Assembly: GCA_041490445.1 (NCBI GenBank)
Contig: JBGPTF010000001.1
Coordinates: 186,001-250,000, forward strand
DNA from: JBGPTF01 sp041490445
Lineage (GTDB): Bacteria > Acidobacteriota > Terriglobia > Acidiferrales > UBA7541
DNA length: 64,000 bases
Reading direction: 5' to 3'
Part shown: piece by piece, positions 32,089-42,200 of the stretch
Layout: each line of letters opens with the position of its first letter
Position numbering within the stretch: position 1 is the first letter of the stretch
Notes under the pieces: model-generated
Seen by the model: only the letters and a program-made list of their open reading frames with translations
The model's database searches: none
Told to the model about the DNA's origin: nothing
Made by a program: the position numbers and the translations under genes

Positions 32089-32571
32089 ATGAAATCGATC
32101 CTTGCCATCTATCCCGGATCGTTCGACCCGGTAACAAACGGCCATCTGGACCTGATCGGCCGCGGGGCGAAAATTTTCGACCGGCTGATCGTCAGTGTGC
32201 TCCGAAATCTGGACAAGGATCCACTTTTCACCGTCAGCGAACGCGTCGAAATGTTACGCGAAGTGACGCGCAAGTGGCCAAACGTCGAGATTGACGTCTT
32301 CGACGGCCTGCTAATGAACTATGCCCGGCAGAAAAATGCCCAGGTCATCCTGCGCGGCATTCGCGCCATCTCCGACTACGAATATGAGCTCCAGATGGCG
32401 CTAATGAACCGGAAGCTCGAGCCGAATATCGAAACCGTTTTCATGATGCCGGCGGAGGCGTACAGCTATCTCAGCGCGCGGCTGGTGCGCGAGATTGCCC
32501 TGCTCGGCGGCTCGGTGAAGGATCTCGTGCCGGCCATGGTGGAAGAGCGCCTGCGCGCGAAAGTGCATTAA
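32089..32571 (+). CDS. coaD: Phosphopantetheine adenylyltransferase
   Basis: A 160-aa nucleotidyltransferase of the CoaD family. The nucleotide-binding motif SFDPVTNGHLDLI is at residues 11-23 and the C-terminal YSYLSARLVREIALLGG matches the second CoaD signature. It makes dephospho-CoA from 4'-phosphopantetheine and ATP, the fourth step of CoA synthesis. It is the first gene of the plus-strand cluster running to the phosphomannomutase gene, and lies 13 bp before the aminotransferase gene, so the two are probably co-transcribed. Confidence 0.93.
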   Translation: MKSILAIYPGSFDPVTNGHLDLIGRGAKIFDRLIVSVLRNLDKDPLFTVSERVEMLREVTRKWPNVEIDVFDGLLMNYARQKNAQVILRGIRAISDYEYELQMALMNRKLEPNIETVFMMPAEAYSYLSARLVREIALLGGSVKDLVPAMVEERLRAKVH

Positions 32572-32584
32572 CTCCCGGAGGAAC

Positions 32585-33772
32585 ATGCCGCTCGAACTCT
32601 CTGAACGTGTGAACCGAATCTCCGTCTCCGCCACGCTCGCGGTGCTGATGGAGGCGGAGAAATACAAATCCCGCGGCGTGGACGTGGTGGACTTCGGCCC
32701 GGGTGAGCCGGATTTCCCCACGCCCGACCACATCAAGCGAGCGGCGATCCGCGCGCTGGAGGAAAATCGCACCAAGTACACAGCGACGGCGGGAATCGCG
32801 CCGCTGCGTCAGGCCATCTGCGAATGGCACGCGCGCGAGCTTGGCACTGCGTACCAACCGAGCGAGTGCATCGCGACGGTTGGCGGCAAGCACGCGCTGT
32901 TCAACACCGTCAACGCCTTGGTGAATTCCGGGGACGAAGTGCTGATCCCCGCGCCCTATTGGGTCAGCTACCCCGACATCGTCAAGTACGCCGGTGGCCG
33001 CCCGGTGTTTGTCCTGACAGATGCCGCCGACGGCTTCTGCCTGCGTGCCGAGCGCGTTGAGCGCGCCCTCACGCCTCGTTCGCGCATCGTCATCGTCAAC
33101 TCGCCGAACAATCCAACCGGCGCCGTGATTCCGCAGGAGGAATTCGCGAAAATCCTCGACGTTTGCCGCCGACGCAGCGTCTGGCTGCTCTCCGACGAAT
33201 GCTATTCGCATTTCACGTACGGCACGGCGCGGCCGTTTTCCATCGCCAGCCTGCCCGGCGCGAAGGACCACGTCATCATCGCCGGCTCGCTTTCGAAAAC
33301 GTTTGCGATGACCGGCTGGCGCCTCGGCTATGCGCTGGCGCCGGCGCCCCTGGTCGAAGCCATGCTCAAATTGCAAAGCCAGGCCACGTCGAATCCCACT
33401 TCCATCGCGCAATACGCCGCAGTGGCGGCGCTGACCGGTCCGATGGATTCGGTGAAGACGATGCTGGCCGAATACGTCGGGCGGCGCGCGCGCATCCTCG
33501 AAGGCTTGCGCGCGATTTCCGGAGTCGCGTGCACCGATCCGGAAGGCGCCTTTTATGCGTTTCCCAACGTTACCGGTTGCCGCAACCAGAACGGCGGCGC
33601 GGCAGATACTGCCGGAATCGCCCGCGCGCTGCTGGAGCGGGAACATGTGGCCGTCGTTCCCGGCGATGCGTTTGGCGCACCCGGTTTTCTCCGGATTTCC
33701 TACGCGACTTCGATGGAGCGCATCGAAGAGGGCTTGCGCCGGCTCAGCCGCTTCTTCGGTTCAGGTTCGTGA
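32585..33772 (+). CDS. Class I PLP aminotransferase (aspartate aminotransferase-like)
   Basis: A 395-aa fold type I aminotransferase. Visible signatures: FGPGEPDFPTPDHI near residue 38, IVNSPNNPTGAVIP near 170, and the PLP lysine in IIAGSLSKTFAMTGWRLGY near 237. The family transfers amino groups between aspartate or aromatic donors and oxoglutarate; the exact donor is not visible. GGAGG lies before ATG 32585. Its stop overlaps the manA start (GTGA), so expression is coupled. Confidence 0.9.
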   Translation: MPLELSERVNRISVSATLAVLMEAEKYKSRGVDVVDFGPGEPDFPTPDHIKRAAIRALEENRTKYTATAGIAPLRQAICEWHARELGTAYQPSECIATVGGKHALFNTVNALVNSGDEVLIPAPYWVSYPDIVKYAGGRPVFVLTDAADGFCLRAERVERALTPRSRIVIVNSPNNPTGAVIPQEEFAKILDVCRRRSVWLLSDECYSHFTYGTARPFSIASLPGAKDHVIIAGSLSKTFAMTGWRLGYALAPAPLVEAMLKLQSQATSNPTSIAQYAAVAALTGPMDSVKTMLAEYVGRRARILEGLRAISGVACTDPEGAFYAFPNVTGCRNQNGGAADTAGIARALLEREHVAVVPGDAFGAPGFLRISYATSMERIEEGLRRLSRFFGSGS

Positions 33773-34836
33773 ACAAGAGTGCCGTGACCCTTTGTCCCGC
33801 CCGCTTGGAGCCGATCTTTGTCCCGCGCATCTGGGGTGCGCGGCGGCTCGATCCGCTTTTTCCGGAGAAGACTTCCCTGCCGGAATCCGTGGGCGAAGCG
33901 TGGCTGACGGGCCACGAGTGCCAGTTTGCCGGCGGGCCCTTCGCCAGCCGAAGGCTCGGCGACGCCTGGCACGCGATGCCCGCCGAATGGACGGGCCGTC
34001 GCTTGCAGAGAGACGGTCCGTTCCCGCTGCTCGTAAAATTCCTTTTCCCCAACGACAAACTTTCCGTGCAGGTCCATCCGAATGACGACTACGCGCGCCG
34101 CCACGAAGCTGCCGCCGGTGGCGCGGGCAAAACAGAGATGTGGTACGCGATCGAGGCCCGGCCGGGCGCGGAAGTGATGGTGGGCCTGAAGCCCGAGGTA
34201 ACTCCGGAGACATTTCGCCGCGCGATCACGAGCGGCACGGCCGAGCGATGCCTCGAGCGCGTGCCCGTCGCGACCGGCGACGCTGTCTTTGTTCCCGCGG
34301 GGACCGTGCACACCATCGGCCCTTCCATGATTCTTTGCGAAATTCAGGAACACTCCGATCTCACCTATCGCGTGTACGACTACAATCGCCTGACCGCGGA
34401 AGGCAAGCCGCGCGAGCTGCACATCGAGAAGGCGATGGACGTGATCAACTTTGGGGAACAGAGCGGCGGAAAACTCGAGCCGGTGAAACTGTCCCGCGGG
34501 CCGGTGGAAGAAACCTACTTCGTCGCCTGCCGCTACTTCGCCGTCGAGAAATGGACGTTTGCGTCGCGAATCGCCGCCGGCACGACGGGCGAACATTTCG
34601 ATCTATTCATCACCCTCGAAGGCAGCGGCCGTTTCGAATGGAATGGTGGCGCGAACGACTACGCGCCTGCGCAGACCTGGCTCATCCCGGCCGCCCTGGG
34701 GGCCTATCAGATCGCACCGGCACGCCGCAGCACATTCCTCCGCGCCTACGTGCCCGACATCGCGAATGACTTCGTCCAGCGGCTGAAGGATCAGGGCGTC
34801 GCCGAAGACGCCTGGGCGCGGCTGGTGTTTCCATGA
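33769..34836 (+). CDS. manA: Type I mannose-6-phosphate isomerase
   Basis: 355 aa from GTG 33769, which overlaps the aminotransferase stop by 4 bp; a frame to 33163 runs antisense to nothing known and is rejected. The zinc-binding motif VQVHPND near residue 100 and the second metal residue in PAGTVHTIG near 180 are present, as is the E-x-Q-E-H-S-D-L-T-Y-R-VYDYNR stretch. The enzyme converts fructose-6-phosphate to mannose-6-phosphate. It sits directly before manC (overlap ATGA), feeding GDP-mannose synthesis. Confidence 0.9.
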   Translation: MNKSAVTLCPARLEPIFVPRIWGARRLDPLFPEKTSLPESVGEAWLTGHECQFAGGPFASRRLGDAWHAMPAEWTGRRLQRDGPFPLLVKFLFPNDKLSVQVHPNDDYARRHEAAAGGAGKTEMWYAIEARPGAEVMVGLKPEVTPETFRRAITSGTAERCLERVPVATGDAVFVPAGTVHTIGPSMILCEIQEHSDLTYRVYDYNRLTAEGKPRELHIEKAMDVINFGEQSGGKLEPVKLSRGPVEETYFVACRYFAVEKWTFASRIAAGTTGEHFDLFITLEGSGRFEWNGGANDYAPAQTWLIPAALGAYQIAPARRSTFLRAYVPDIANDFVQRLKDQGVAEDAWARLVFP

Positions 34837-35942
34837 AGCGCGATTCACTCCCTGCTTGCGCTGTGCTTCTCGCCGGTGGGCGCGGCACGCGCTTCTGGCC
34901 GCGCAGCCGCACGCGCACACCGAAGCAATTGCTCGACATTACGAGCGCGCGCACGATGCTGCAGGAAACCGTCGCGCGTCTCGAGCCTCTTTTCCCGGCG
35001 CGAAATTTCTGGGTGGTGACGAACAGCGAACAGGCTGCGGCGGTCCGCCGCGACCTGCCGCGCGTGCCCCGCGAGAATATTCTCTCCGAGCCTGTCGGCC
35101 GCAACACAGCCGCGGCCATCGGGCTCGCGGCCGTGCACCTCGCCCGCCAACACGGTGACGCGCTCATGGCCGTGCTCCCGTCGGATCACCACATCACCGA
35201 CGCGGCGGGCTATCGCCGGCTGGTAAGCGCGGCGCTCTCGGTGGCGCGTACGCCGGGGAATCTGGTCGTGCTGGGAATCCCGCCAACGCGCCCGGAAACG
35301 GGCTTCGGCTACATCGAGCGTGGCAAGATCGCAGCACGCCGCGCCGGCGAGCCCGTCTACGTTGTGCGACGCTTTACAGAAAAGCCCGCTCTCCCTGTGG
35401 CGCGCCGCTACGTCGCTTCCCGCCGCTACTTGTGGAATGCGGGAATGTTTTTCTGGCGCGTCTCGACGTTTCTCGACAATCTCAAGAAATACCTTCCGGC
35501 AACGCACGACGCCCTCACGGATTTCGCGAAAACGATCGGGACGCGCCGCTGCACCGAGGCGCTTCAGCAGATGTACCGCCGGCTCGAAAGTATCTCCGTG
35601 GATTACGCCATCATGGAGCCGGCCACGCGATCCCGCGGCGACCGCCGCGTGTTCGTGCTGCCCGCCGAAGTGGGCTGGAGCGACATCGGCTCCTGGGCAG
35701 CCGTCTACGAGCTGCTTGCCGCAAGGCAGGGCGAAAACGTTTCCGCCGGGAAGTTCGTCGCGCTCGAGGCGAGCGGTAATTATTTGTGGAGTCCGAAGAA
35801 ATTTGTCGCCGCCGTCGGCGTGCGGGACATCGTGCTTGTCGAAACCGCTGACGCGCTGCTGGTCTGCGCCCGCGATCGCGCACAGGACGTCGCGAAAGTG
35901 GTGAAGTGGCTCGAAGAGCAGAAACTGCAACGGCTGTTATAG
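34833..35942 (+). CDS. manC: Mannose-1-phosphate guanylyltransferase
   Basis: A 369-aa nucleotidyltransferase. The GTP-binding motif LLAGGRGTRFWPRSRTRTPKQ is at residues 12-32, followed by NTAAAIGLAA (near 90) and EKPALPVARRY, WNAGMFFW and VGWSDIGSW, the GMP signature set. It lacks the C-terminal isomerase domain seen in bifunctional ManC. It turns mannose-1-phosphate plus GTP into GDP-mannose, used for glycans. It is coupled to manA and followed after 64 bp by a phosphomannomutase gene. Confidence 0.93.
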   Translation: MKRDSLPACAVLLAGGRGTRFWPRSRTRTPKQLLDITSARTMLQETVARLEPLFPARNFWVVTNSEQAAAVRRDLPRVPRENILSEPVGRNTAAAIGLAAVHLARQHGDALMAVLPSDHHITDAAGYRRLVSAALSVARTPGNLVVLGIPPTRPETGFGYIERGKIAARRAGEPVYVVRRFTEKPALPVARRYVASRRYLWNAGMFFWRVSTFLDNLKKYLPATHDALTDFAKTIGTRRCTEALQQMYRRLESISVDYAIMEPATRSRGDRRVFVLPAEVGWSDIGSWAAVYELLAARQGENVSAGKFVALEASGNYLWSPKKFVAAVGVRDIVLVETADALLVCARDRAQDVAKVVKWLEEQKLQRLL

Positions 35943-36006
35943 ACCTCGCGCACTCGCCGCGCAGTTTCTGCTCGCCCGCAAGAGCATCCCTTTATACTGC
36001 TGAACC

Positions 36007-37416
36007 ATGAGTCCGATTCAATTCGGCACCGACGGCTGGCGCGGCGTGATCGCCGAGGATTTCACGCACGCGAACGTGCGAAAGGTGGCTTTCGCGATCG
36101 CTCGTTACGTCGTGCGCGCCGAGCAGCCCGCGCACGGCGTGCTGATCGGATATGACACGCGCTTCGGCTCTGAGCGGTTCGCGCGCGTCGCGGCCGAGGC
36201 GGTCGCGGAAACGGGCACGCCCGTTTGGCTCTCGGATGCGCCCTGTCCCACCCCCGCTCTCTCTCTGCTCGTGCGGATGCGCGGCGCTGCCGGCGGCATC
36301 ATGATCACCGCGAGCCACAATCCCTTTCGCTGGAATGGCGTGAAGTACAAGGCCAGCTACGGAAGCTCCGCCTCGCCCGCCATCGTGGCGCGCATTGAAA
36401 CGGAACTTGAGGAAGTGCTGCGTGACGGGCAGCTGGCGCTGCCCGCTCGCCCCGACCTGATCCATTCGCTCCACGTCCGCGCCCCGTATCTCGAAACGCT
36501 CGACAAACTCGTGGACTGGGACCGCCTGCGCGCGGCGAAGTTCCGCTTTGTGGTGGACCCCATGCACGGCTCGGCGGCGGGCCTGCTGCGCGAGCTGTTC
36601 ACGCGGCACGGGATCGCATGCGATGAAATCCGCGGCAATCGCGATCCGCTGTTCGGCGGCGTAAATCCCGAGCCAATCGAGCCGCACGTGGCGGCCGTTC
36701 AGCGGGCCGCGCGTGAAGGCGGCTACGATGCCGGCTTTTGCGCCGACGGCGACGGCGACCGCATCGGCGCGGTGGACCGGGACGGCACCTTCATCACGCC
36801 GCACCAAATCTTCGCACTCCTGTTGTGGCATCTCGCCGGAACGCGAAAAATCCCCGGTGATGTCGCCAAAACGTTTTCCACGACGAAGCTGGTGGACAAG
36901 CTCGCCGAGAAATTCGGACGCACGCTGTACGAAACGCTGATCGGATTCAAATATATCTGCGAACTCATGCTGGAGCGCGACATTCTTCTGGGCGGGGAAG
37001 AAAGCGGCGGCATCGGCACGAAGCTGCATCTGCCCGAGCGCGACGCCACCGTGAACGCGCTGCTGCTCGCCGAAGTGATGGCCTGGCACGGCAAACGGCT
37101 CGGTGAGATGGTCGCGGACCTCTACGCGGAATTCGGCGAGCATCACTACGGCCGGGTGGACCTTGCACTGCGCCCCGGCCAGAAGGAAAAAGCGATCGCC
37201 TGGTTCGCCGATTTGAAATTCACCCGCTTCCTCGACTGGCCGATCGTGCGCCGCGAAGATCTCGACGGCATCAAGATTTATCTGGGTGAAATCGGCTGGT
37301 TGATGGTGCGCGCTTCGGGTACGGAACCAATGTTGCGCATCTACGCAGAGACCACCAAGCCCGCCACCACGCGGCGCCTCCTCGACGAAGTCACCGACAA
37401 GGTACGAAAGCTCTGA
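36007..37416 (+). CDS. Phosphomannomutase/phosphoglucomutase
   Basis: A 469-aa alpha-D-phosphohexomutase. The phosphoserine loop TASHNPFRWNG has Ser103, the metal-binding loop DGDGDRIGAVD lies near 249, the sugar-binding GGEESGGIG near 331, and RASGTEPMLRIY near 435. With manA and manC nearby it most likely supplies mannose-1-phosphate, though the family also includes phosphoglucomutase and GlmM. The start at ATG 36007 fits the family. No terminator was seen between it and the PhzF-family gene. Confidence 0.9.
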   Translation: MSPIQFGTDGWRGVIAEDFTHANVRKVAFAIARYVVRAEQPAHGVLIGYDTRFGSERFARVAAEAVAETGTPVWLSDAPCPTPALSLLVRMRGAAGGIMITASHNPFRWNGVKYKASYGSSASPAIVARIETELEEVLRDGQLALPARPDLIHSLHVRAPYLETLDKLVDWDRLRAAKFRFVVDPMHGSAAGLLRELFTRHGIACDEIRGNRDPLFGGVNPEPIEPHVAAVQRAAREGGYDAGFCADGDGDRIGAVDRDGTFITPHQIFALLLWHLAGTRKIPGDVAKTFSTTKLVDKLAEKFGRTLYETLIGFKYICELMLERDILLGGEESGGIGTKLHLPERDATVNALLLAEVMAWHGKRLGEMVADLYAEFGEHHYGRVDLALRPGQKEKAIAWFADLKFTRFLDWPIVRREDLDGIKIYLGEIGWLMVRASGTEPMLRIYAETTKPATTRRLLDEVTDKVRKL

Positions 37417-37504
37417 TCGCAGACCGGCAATCCTCCGCGGGCCAAAATGGAAGTTGCTCTTTGCGGCGCAATCGGGAGAAACTCAGCGCGTCCGAGAGGA
37501 ACAC

Positions 37505-38386
37505 GTGAAGCGGCGCCTTTATCAGCTCGATGTATTCACGACGAAGCCGTACGCCGGCAATCCGCTCGCGGTGATCACCGATGGCGACGGCCTATCGCGC
37601 CTGCAGATGCAGGCGATCGCGCGCGAGATGAATCTTTGCGAGACGGTGTTCATCCAGCGCCCCACCAATAACCGCGCCCTGGCTCGTCTTCGCATCTTTA
37701 CCACCACGCAAGAGCTGCCACTGGCGGGACATCCCGTCATCGGCACGTGGTTTCTCCTCGCGGAGTTGGGAGTCGTGCCCGCGCAGAAAGGAAGCGTACA
37801 TATCCAGCAGCAGACGGGCGCAGGAATTCTTCCAGTCGAAATCAGCTTTCACAATGGCCGCCCCGTGCGTGTGACGATGACGCAGAAGCCGGCCAAATTC
37901 GAGCGCGCGCGCTTCCCGCGGGCCGCCCTGGCCGATGCGCTGGGAGTGAGACCGAGCGACCTCGCGCCTTCCCTCCCCGTCGAATACGTTTCCACCGGCA
38001 TCTTCAACCTGATGGTCCCCTTCACGAGCCGCTCGATCCTCAGGAACATCCACATGGACCTGCACGAACTCGCGCGCGTGCTCGGCGCAAACGGAACGAT
38101 GGCATATTGCTTCGCGCTGGGTGTTCGGGGAAAAGCCTTCGCGCGAGGAATGCTGCCCTGGGAATTGATCGAAGATCCCGCCACCGGATCGGCCGGCGGC
38201 TCGCTGGGCGCGTACCTGGTCCGCAACGGAAAGTTGCGCACCAATGAAACGCTCGAGATCACGCAGGGCGTCGAGATGGGCCGCCCCAGTCAGATCGAAG
38301 TCGTCGTAGAAGCTGACCGCGGCAGGCTTGTGCCGCGCGTCAGCGGCGCCGCCGTGCGAATCTTTGAAGGCCACCTCGAAGCGTAG
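37505..38386 (+). CDS. PhzF-family isomerase/epimerase
   Basis: 293 aa from GTG 37505 (AGAGGA at 7 nt); a frame from 37454 adds 17 residues. PhzF features: YQLDVFTTKPYAGNPLAVI at the N-terminus, LPLAGHPVIGTWFLL with the catalytic-region histidine, and EDPATGSAGGSLGAYLVRNG in the C-terminal half. The family are diaminopimelate-epimerase-like enzymes that isomerise or hydrolyse small substrates; no phenazine genes are present, so the role is unknown. It follows the mannose genes on the same strand. Confidence 0.88.
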   Translation: MKRRLYQLDVFTTKPYAGNPLAVITDGDGLSRLQMQAIAREMNLCETVFIQRPTNNRALARLRIFTTTQELPLAGHPVIGTWFLLAELGVVPAQKGSVHIQQQTGAGILPVEISFHNGRPVRVTMTQKPAKFERARFPRAALADALGVRPSDLAPSLPVEYVSTGIFNLMVPFTSRSILRNIHMDLHELARVLGANGTMAYCFALGVRGKAFARGMLPWELIEDPATGSAGGSLGAYLVRNGKLRTNETLEITQGVEMGRPSQIEVVVEADRGRLVPRVSGAAVRIFEGHLEA

Positions 38387-38494
38387 GGACAAGAACCGAA
38401 AATCAAGATGGGAGCATGGGAAAACGGGAAGAGCGGAAGATCTCCGTTTCTTTCGGCGAATTCTCTGTTCCGGCGAGGATCAATCACTGAAAAG

Positions 38495-38532
38495 AAAAGG
38501 GCCGGTTCCCGCAATCCAGGACCGGCCCTTTT
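38495..38532. terminator. Bidirectional Rho-independent terminator
   Basis: A perfect 12-pair stem (AAAAGGGCCGGT with ACCGGCCCTTTT) spans a 14-nt loop, with A and T runs at its two ends. It serves the convergent PhzF-family gene and the charged protein gene. Confidence 0.85.
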
Positions 38533-38546
38533 CGAAGAAGTGACCG

Positions 38547-38975
38547 CTATTTTCCGTGCCGATCGTGGCGGCGATCCTTGCGGTCGTGATGCAGGTCTTT
38601 CCGGTCCCCGTGGATGTCGCGGTTGTCGGCATTGCGATCTTTCGCATCCTTGTGCACGTCGCGCGAGTCATGGCGCATGTCCTTACGGATGGCCTTTGAT
38701 TGGGCGCTGTTCTTGCCGTTGGCTTCATTGGACTCCTTCAGCGCCTGCTTGTCTTTCCCCATGTCTCGCCGGTCGTGGCGAATGTCGCGGTTGTCCGCGT
38801 TCCGGTCGCGGCGATCCTGGCGGACGTCGCGCTTGTCCTTTCGAATTTCCTTATTGTCCTGCCTGGCGTCGGAATTGGGAGTTGTGGACGAGCTTTGCGC
38901 CCATGCGCCGGTCGCAAGCAAGCCCGCGAGAGCGATCCCGAGTGCGCCTCGTCGAATGAAGGTTACGAGTTTCAT
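38547..38975 (-). CDS. Exported highly charged repeat protein
   Basis: A 142-aa protein with a signal peptide (KLVTFIRRGALGIALAGLLATGAWAQ, cleaved near residue 27). The mature part is almost entirely Asp, Arg, Lys, Asn and His in an irregular repeat of D-x-R-D-x-R-x-D-R-R-D type. RNADNRDI recurs near residues 58 and 114. No aromatic core exists, so it is probably disordered or a long charged helix. It may bind metals, polyanions or the envelope. AGGAG lies upstream of the ATG. Confidence 0.75.
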   Translation of the reverse strand: MKLVTFIRRGALGIALAGLLATGAWAQSSSTTPNSDARQDNKEIRKDKRDVRQDRRDRNADNRDIRHDRRDMGKDKQALKESNEANGKNSAQSKAIRKDMRHDSRDVHKDAKDRNADNRDIHGDRKDLHHDRKDRRHDRHGK

Positions 38976-39205
38976 GGCGGTCTCTCCTTTGAATTCGGTT
39001 TTCCGTTCCTACACACCATTGAACCCCGAAGTTCGGAAGAAGTTGTAGGTACCAGACGAACTCCGTTACGAAAACTGCAACACCCGCTAACGGGTTGAGA
39101 TGAAAACGCTTGCCACGCTCTGCCGGAAGGATGCCGCTGGCGCCCTGAGCAGCATTGGCCGAGGAGAGAAAAGCAAAGGAGCGAATTCCATCTCCGCAGA
39201 GAAGA

Positions 39206-42200
39206 TCAGAAGGTCAGCCGGATGCCGACCTGGGCCGCGAAGGGGATGCCAACCGTTGTCCCCGGCCCAAAGAAATCACCGAGGGCACCGGCCGGAACGC
39301 GCAGGTCGTTGATGCTGCGGATGGGCCTGGTTTGGGTGCAGGCGAGATCCAAACAAAAGGCGGTGGCGTTGCGGAGGTCATTCACGGGGGTGGGGAGTGC
39401 GGCGAGATCACCCACAAAATTGTTCCCTGGATTCGTCCGGTTAAACAGGTTGAAGAATTCGACGAACGGCCGCAGGGCGACGCGCTCGCCGAACCGGAAT
39501 TCCCGGCTGACGCGCAGATCGGTCTGATAGAACGGCGTGCCGCGAAATTGATCGAGCTTCGTCGGCACGCCATTCACGACGGCGCGGTCGTTCGAATCGA
39601 GGCCGTCGCCGTTCAGATCCACCGGCGTCGCCAGGGTGAATGGCCGCGCGCTTTCAAACTGCGCGAGCGTGGCAACCTCCAGATTCCCCGGCAGGCGCAT
39701 CGTGCCCGCGATCACCAACCGGTGGCGCACGTCTTCGCCCGACGGGCCGTAATCGCCCGGGCCAAACGGATTGCGCACGTCGCTCACGCCGTTCACATAG
39801 TCGAACAACTCGCCGACCGTCGCGCCCCAGGTACTCGCGCTCGCCAGCGTGTAATGCGCCGTCAGGTCGTAGCGTTTCGAGAATCGCCGCTGGACTAGGA
39901 ACGCCACGCCGTCGTAGCGCGAGCGATTGTCCGTGCGGAAGAGCGAGATGTTTGGTGCGCTGGCCGGCAGCGTCGCGCCGCCTACATACTCGTAGCGCCG
40001 GTATTGATGCACGCCCTGCTGGTGCTCGTAATGGACGTTCACCCGCCAGCCGCTCGCGAACGCGTGCTCGACGCCGGCACTCGCTTGCAGCGCGTAAGGA
40101 GTCTTGTAATGCGGATCAATCAGCGCGCCCTGTTCGCCCGGCCCAAGCAGGAACCCCGTCGGCAGCGGCTGGTTGACATCCACAAAGGCATCCGCCCAGC
40201 CGTTCTGCGTGAGGTCGTTGTAGTAGAGGCCCACGCCAGCGCGCAGCACCGTGTTTCCAGAATCGCTGGGAGAGTAAGCGATGCCGAGGCGCGGCGCGAC
40301 GGCGCCGCGGTAATCGTGAGGGATGCCGAAGACGAGCGGGATGCCGAGCGCGGCCAGCGTCAGAAATGCCGGATTCTGGTCCTGGCCGCGGCCGCCGGCG
40401 CGGAACAATCCAAATGTCGTGTCATACCGCAAGCCGAAGTTGATGGTCAGCCTCGGGCGCACTCTCCACGAATCCTGCGCGTAGAGCCCGAGCCGCCGAA
40501 GACTCTGCGAGAACTTGCCGTTCCCGCCGAGGCAGAATTGGGCTACCGGCGGCTGAGGACAGCCGACCGTGGTTTGAAGAGAATTGAAGTCAGCAGTGAA
40601 TTGTGCAGTGTCCGTGAGATAAAACGCCGGATCCTCGGGAAACTGCACCAGCGTTTCGAGTTCGTTGGCGAGCCGACCGCTCAACACGGGCTCGTGGATG
40701 AAGTTGACGCCAAATTTCGTCGCGTGCGTGCCGGCGGTGTGTGAGACATCGTAACGGAGCTGGTATTTCTGCTGGTCGCGCAGCACCGGGAACGCCGTGA
40801 TCGCCGTCGCAAATTGGTTGTCACCAAACGTCTCGAATCCTGAGGTCGTGTGGAAGTTCGCGCTGAACGGAAACGCTAGCGCCAGGCCCAGGTGCGAATT
40901 CCGGTCCTTCGTGTGGTGAAAGATGCTGGCTTCGGCCGTGAAAACGCCGAGCCAGTTCGCATTGAATTGATACTGCTGGCTGATCAGAAAGTTCCCATAG
41001 TTCGAGTACGTGGTGGCGCCGGTGGAAGGAAGGGCCGCCTGCTGCACGAGATCGTTCGTCGTGTGATTCCGGTCGAGCGCGCCGCGGAAAAACAACAGCG
41101 AGTGCTGCGACTGGGCCCAATCGAGCCGCGTCGTAAACAGCGCGTCGCGGAACGGCACCGGCACCGCCGTCGGAACAAAGATGGAACTCACCCCCGGAAT
41201 CAAGCCCAGCGATGCCAATTGCGCGAGCGCGTTGAACTGGGTCTGGCTGTTGCTGCTGTAGGCCACGCTGGCGTCTTCATCCACATATTCGAACGATGAG
41301 AAAAACCAGAGTTTATCTTTTCGGAGCGGCCCGCCGAGCGTCGCCACCTCGTTGTGGCGCGAGAACGGCTGCTTCGGATCAGTCTCGGGATTATCGAGGA
41401 TGTTGCGCGCGTTGAGCGAGCGCCCGCGGTAATAAAACGCCCCGCTGCCGTGCCAGTCATCGGTGCCGCGGCGCGTCGAAATGATTACGGAGCCGCCGTT
41501 GGTGCGCGACGTGTCGGCATCGAACTGCGCCGTGCGTACGGTAAACTCCTGAATCGCGTCGGGCGAATAATTCTGGAGGAAGCCGCCGATGAAATCGTCG
41601 TTGTTGTCGCCGCCATCCACCGACAGGTCCACGTTCAATCCGGAACTGCCCGCAAACGAAACCGCGGTAATGCGGGCTTTGGTGGGGTCCGAGGGCTCGA
41701 CCGGCGCCGTCATCGGCGCCAGATAGGCAATGTTGGCAAAACTGCGGTGCGCCAGGGGGATGGTTGCCAGGTCCTCGGAAAAAACCGTGGTTTTCTCGAC
41801 GCTGCTCGTCGTCTCGATCGGCTGCGTGCTCAGCGTGGGCGCCTCTCCCTTTACCTTGACGGTCTGCCGCAGTTCTTCGGGATGCATCACGATCGAGACG
41901 GTGGGCACGGAGCTGACAGCGACCTGGACCTGCACCGTCGCCTGCTTGAATCCCTTCGCGGACACCCGGATCTGGTAGTTGCCTGGGCGGAGGGCCTCGA
42001 AGCGAAACTCCCCGGCGCTATTCGTCTTCGTCGAACGCTTGACGCCTGATGCCGGGTCTTCGATGGACACGGCTGCTCCGACGATGCGCCCTCCCTTGGA
42101 GTCAGCCACATTCCCCGCTACCGCACCATCAGAAATCTGCGCGGACGACGCCCCAGCCGCCAAAAGGGCGGCAAGAATCACTCCAGCGACGACAGCAACG

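Noticed and set aside
33163..33768. Longer manA reading frame starting at 33163
   Set aside because: The extension lies inside the aminotransferase gene in another frame. The GTG at 33769 overlapping the upstream stop gives the family-length start.
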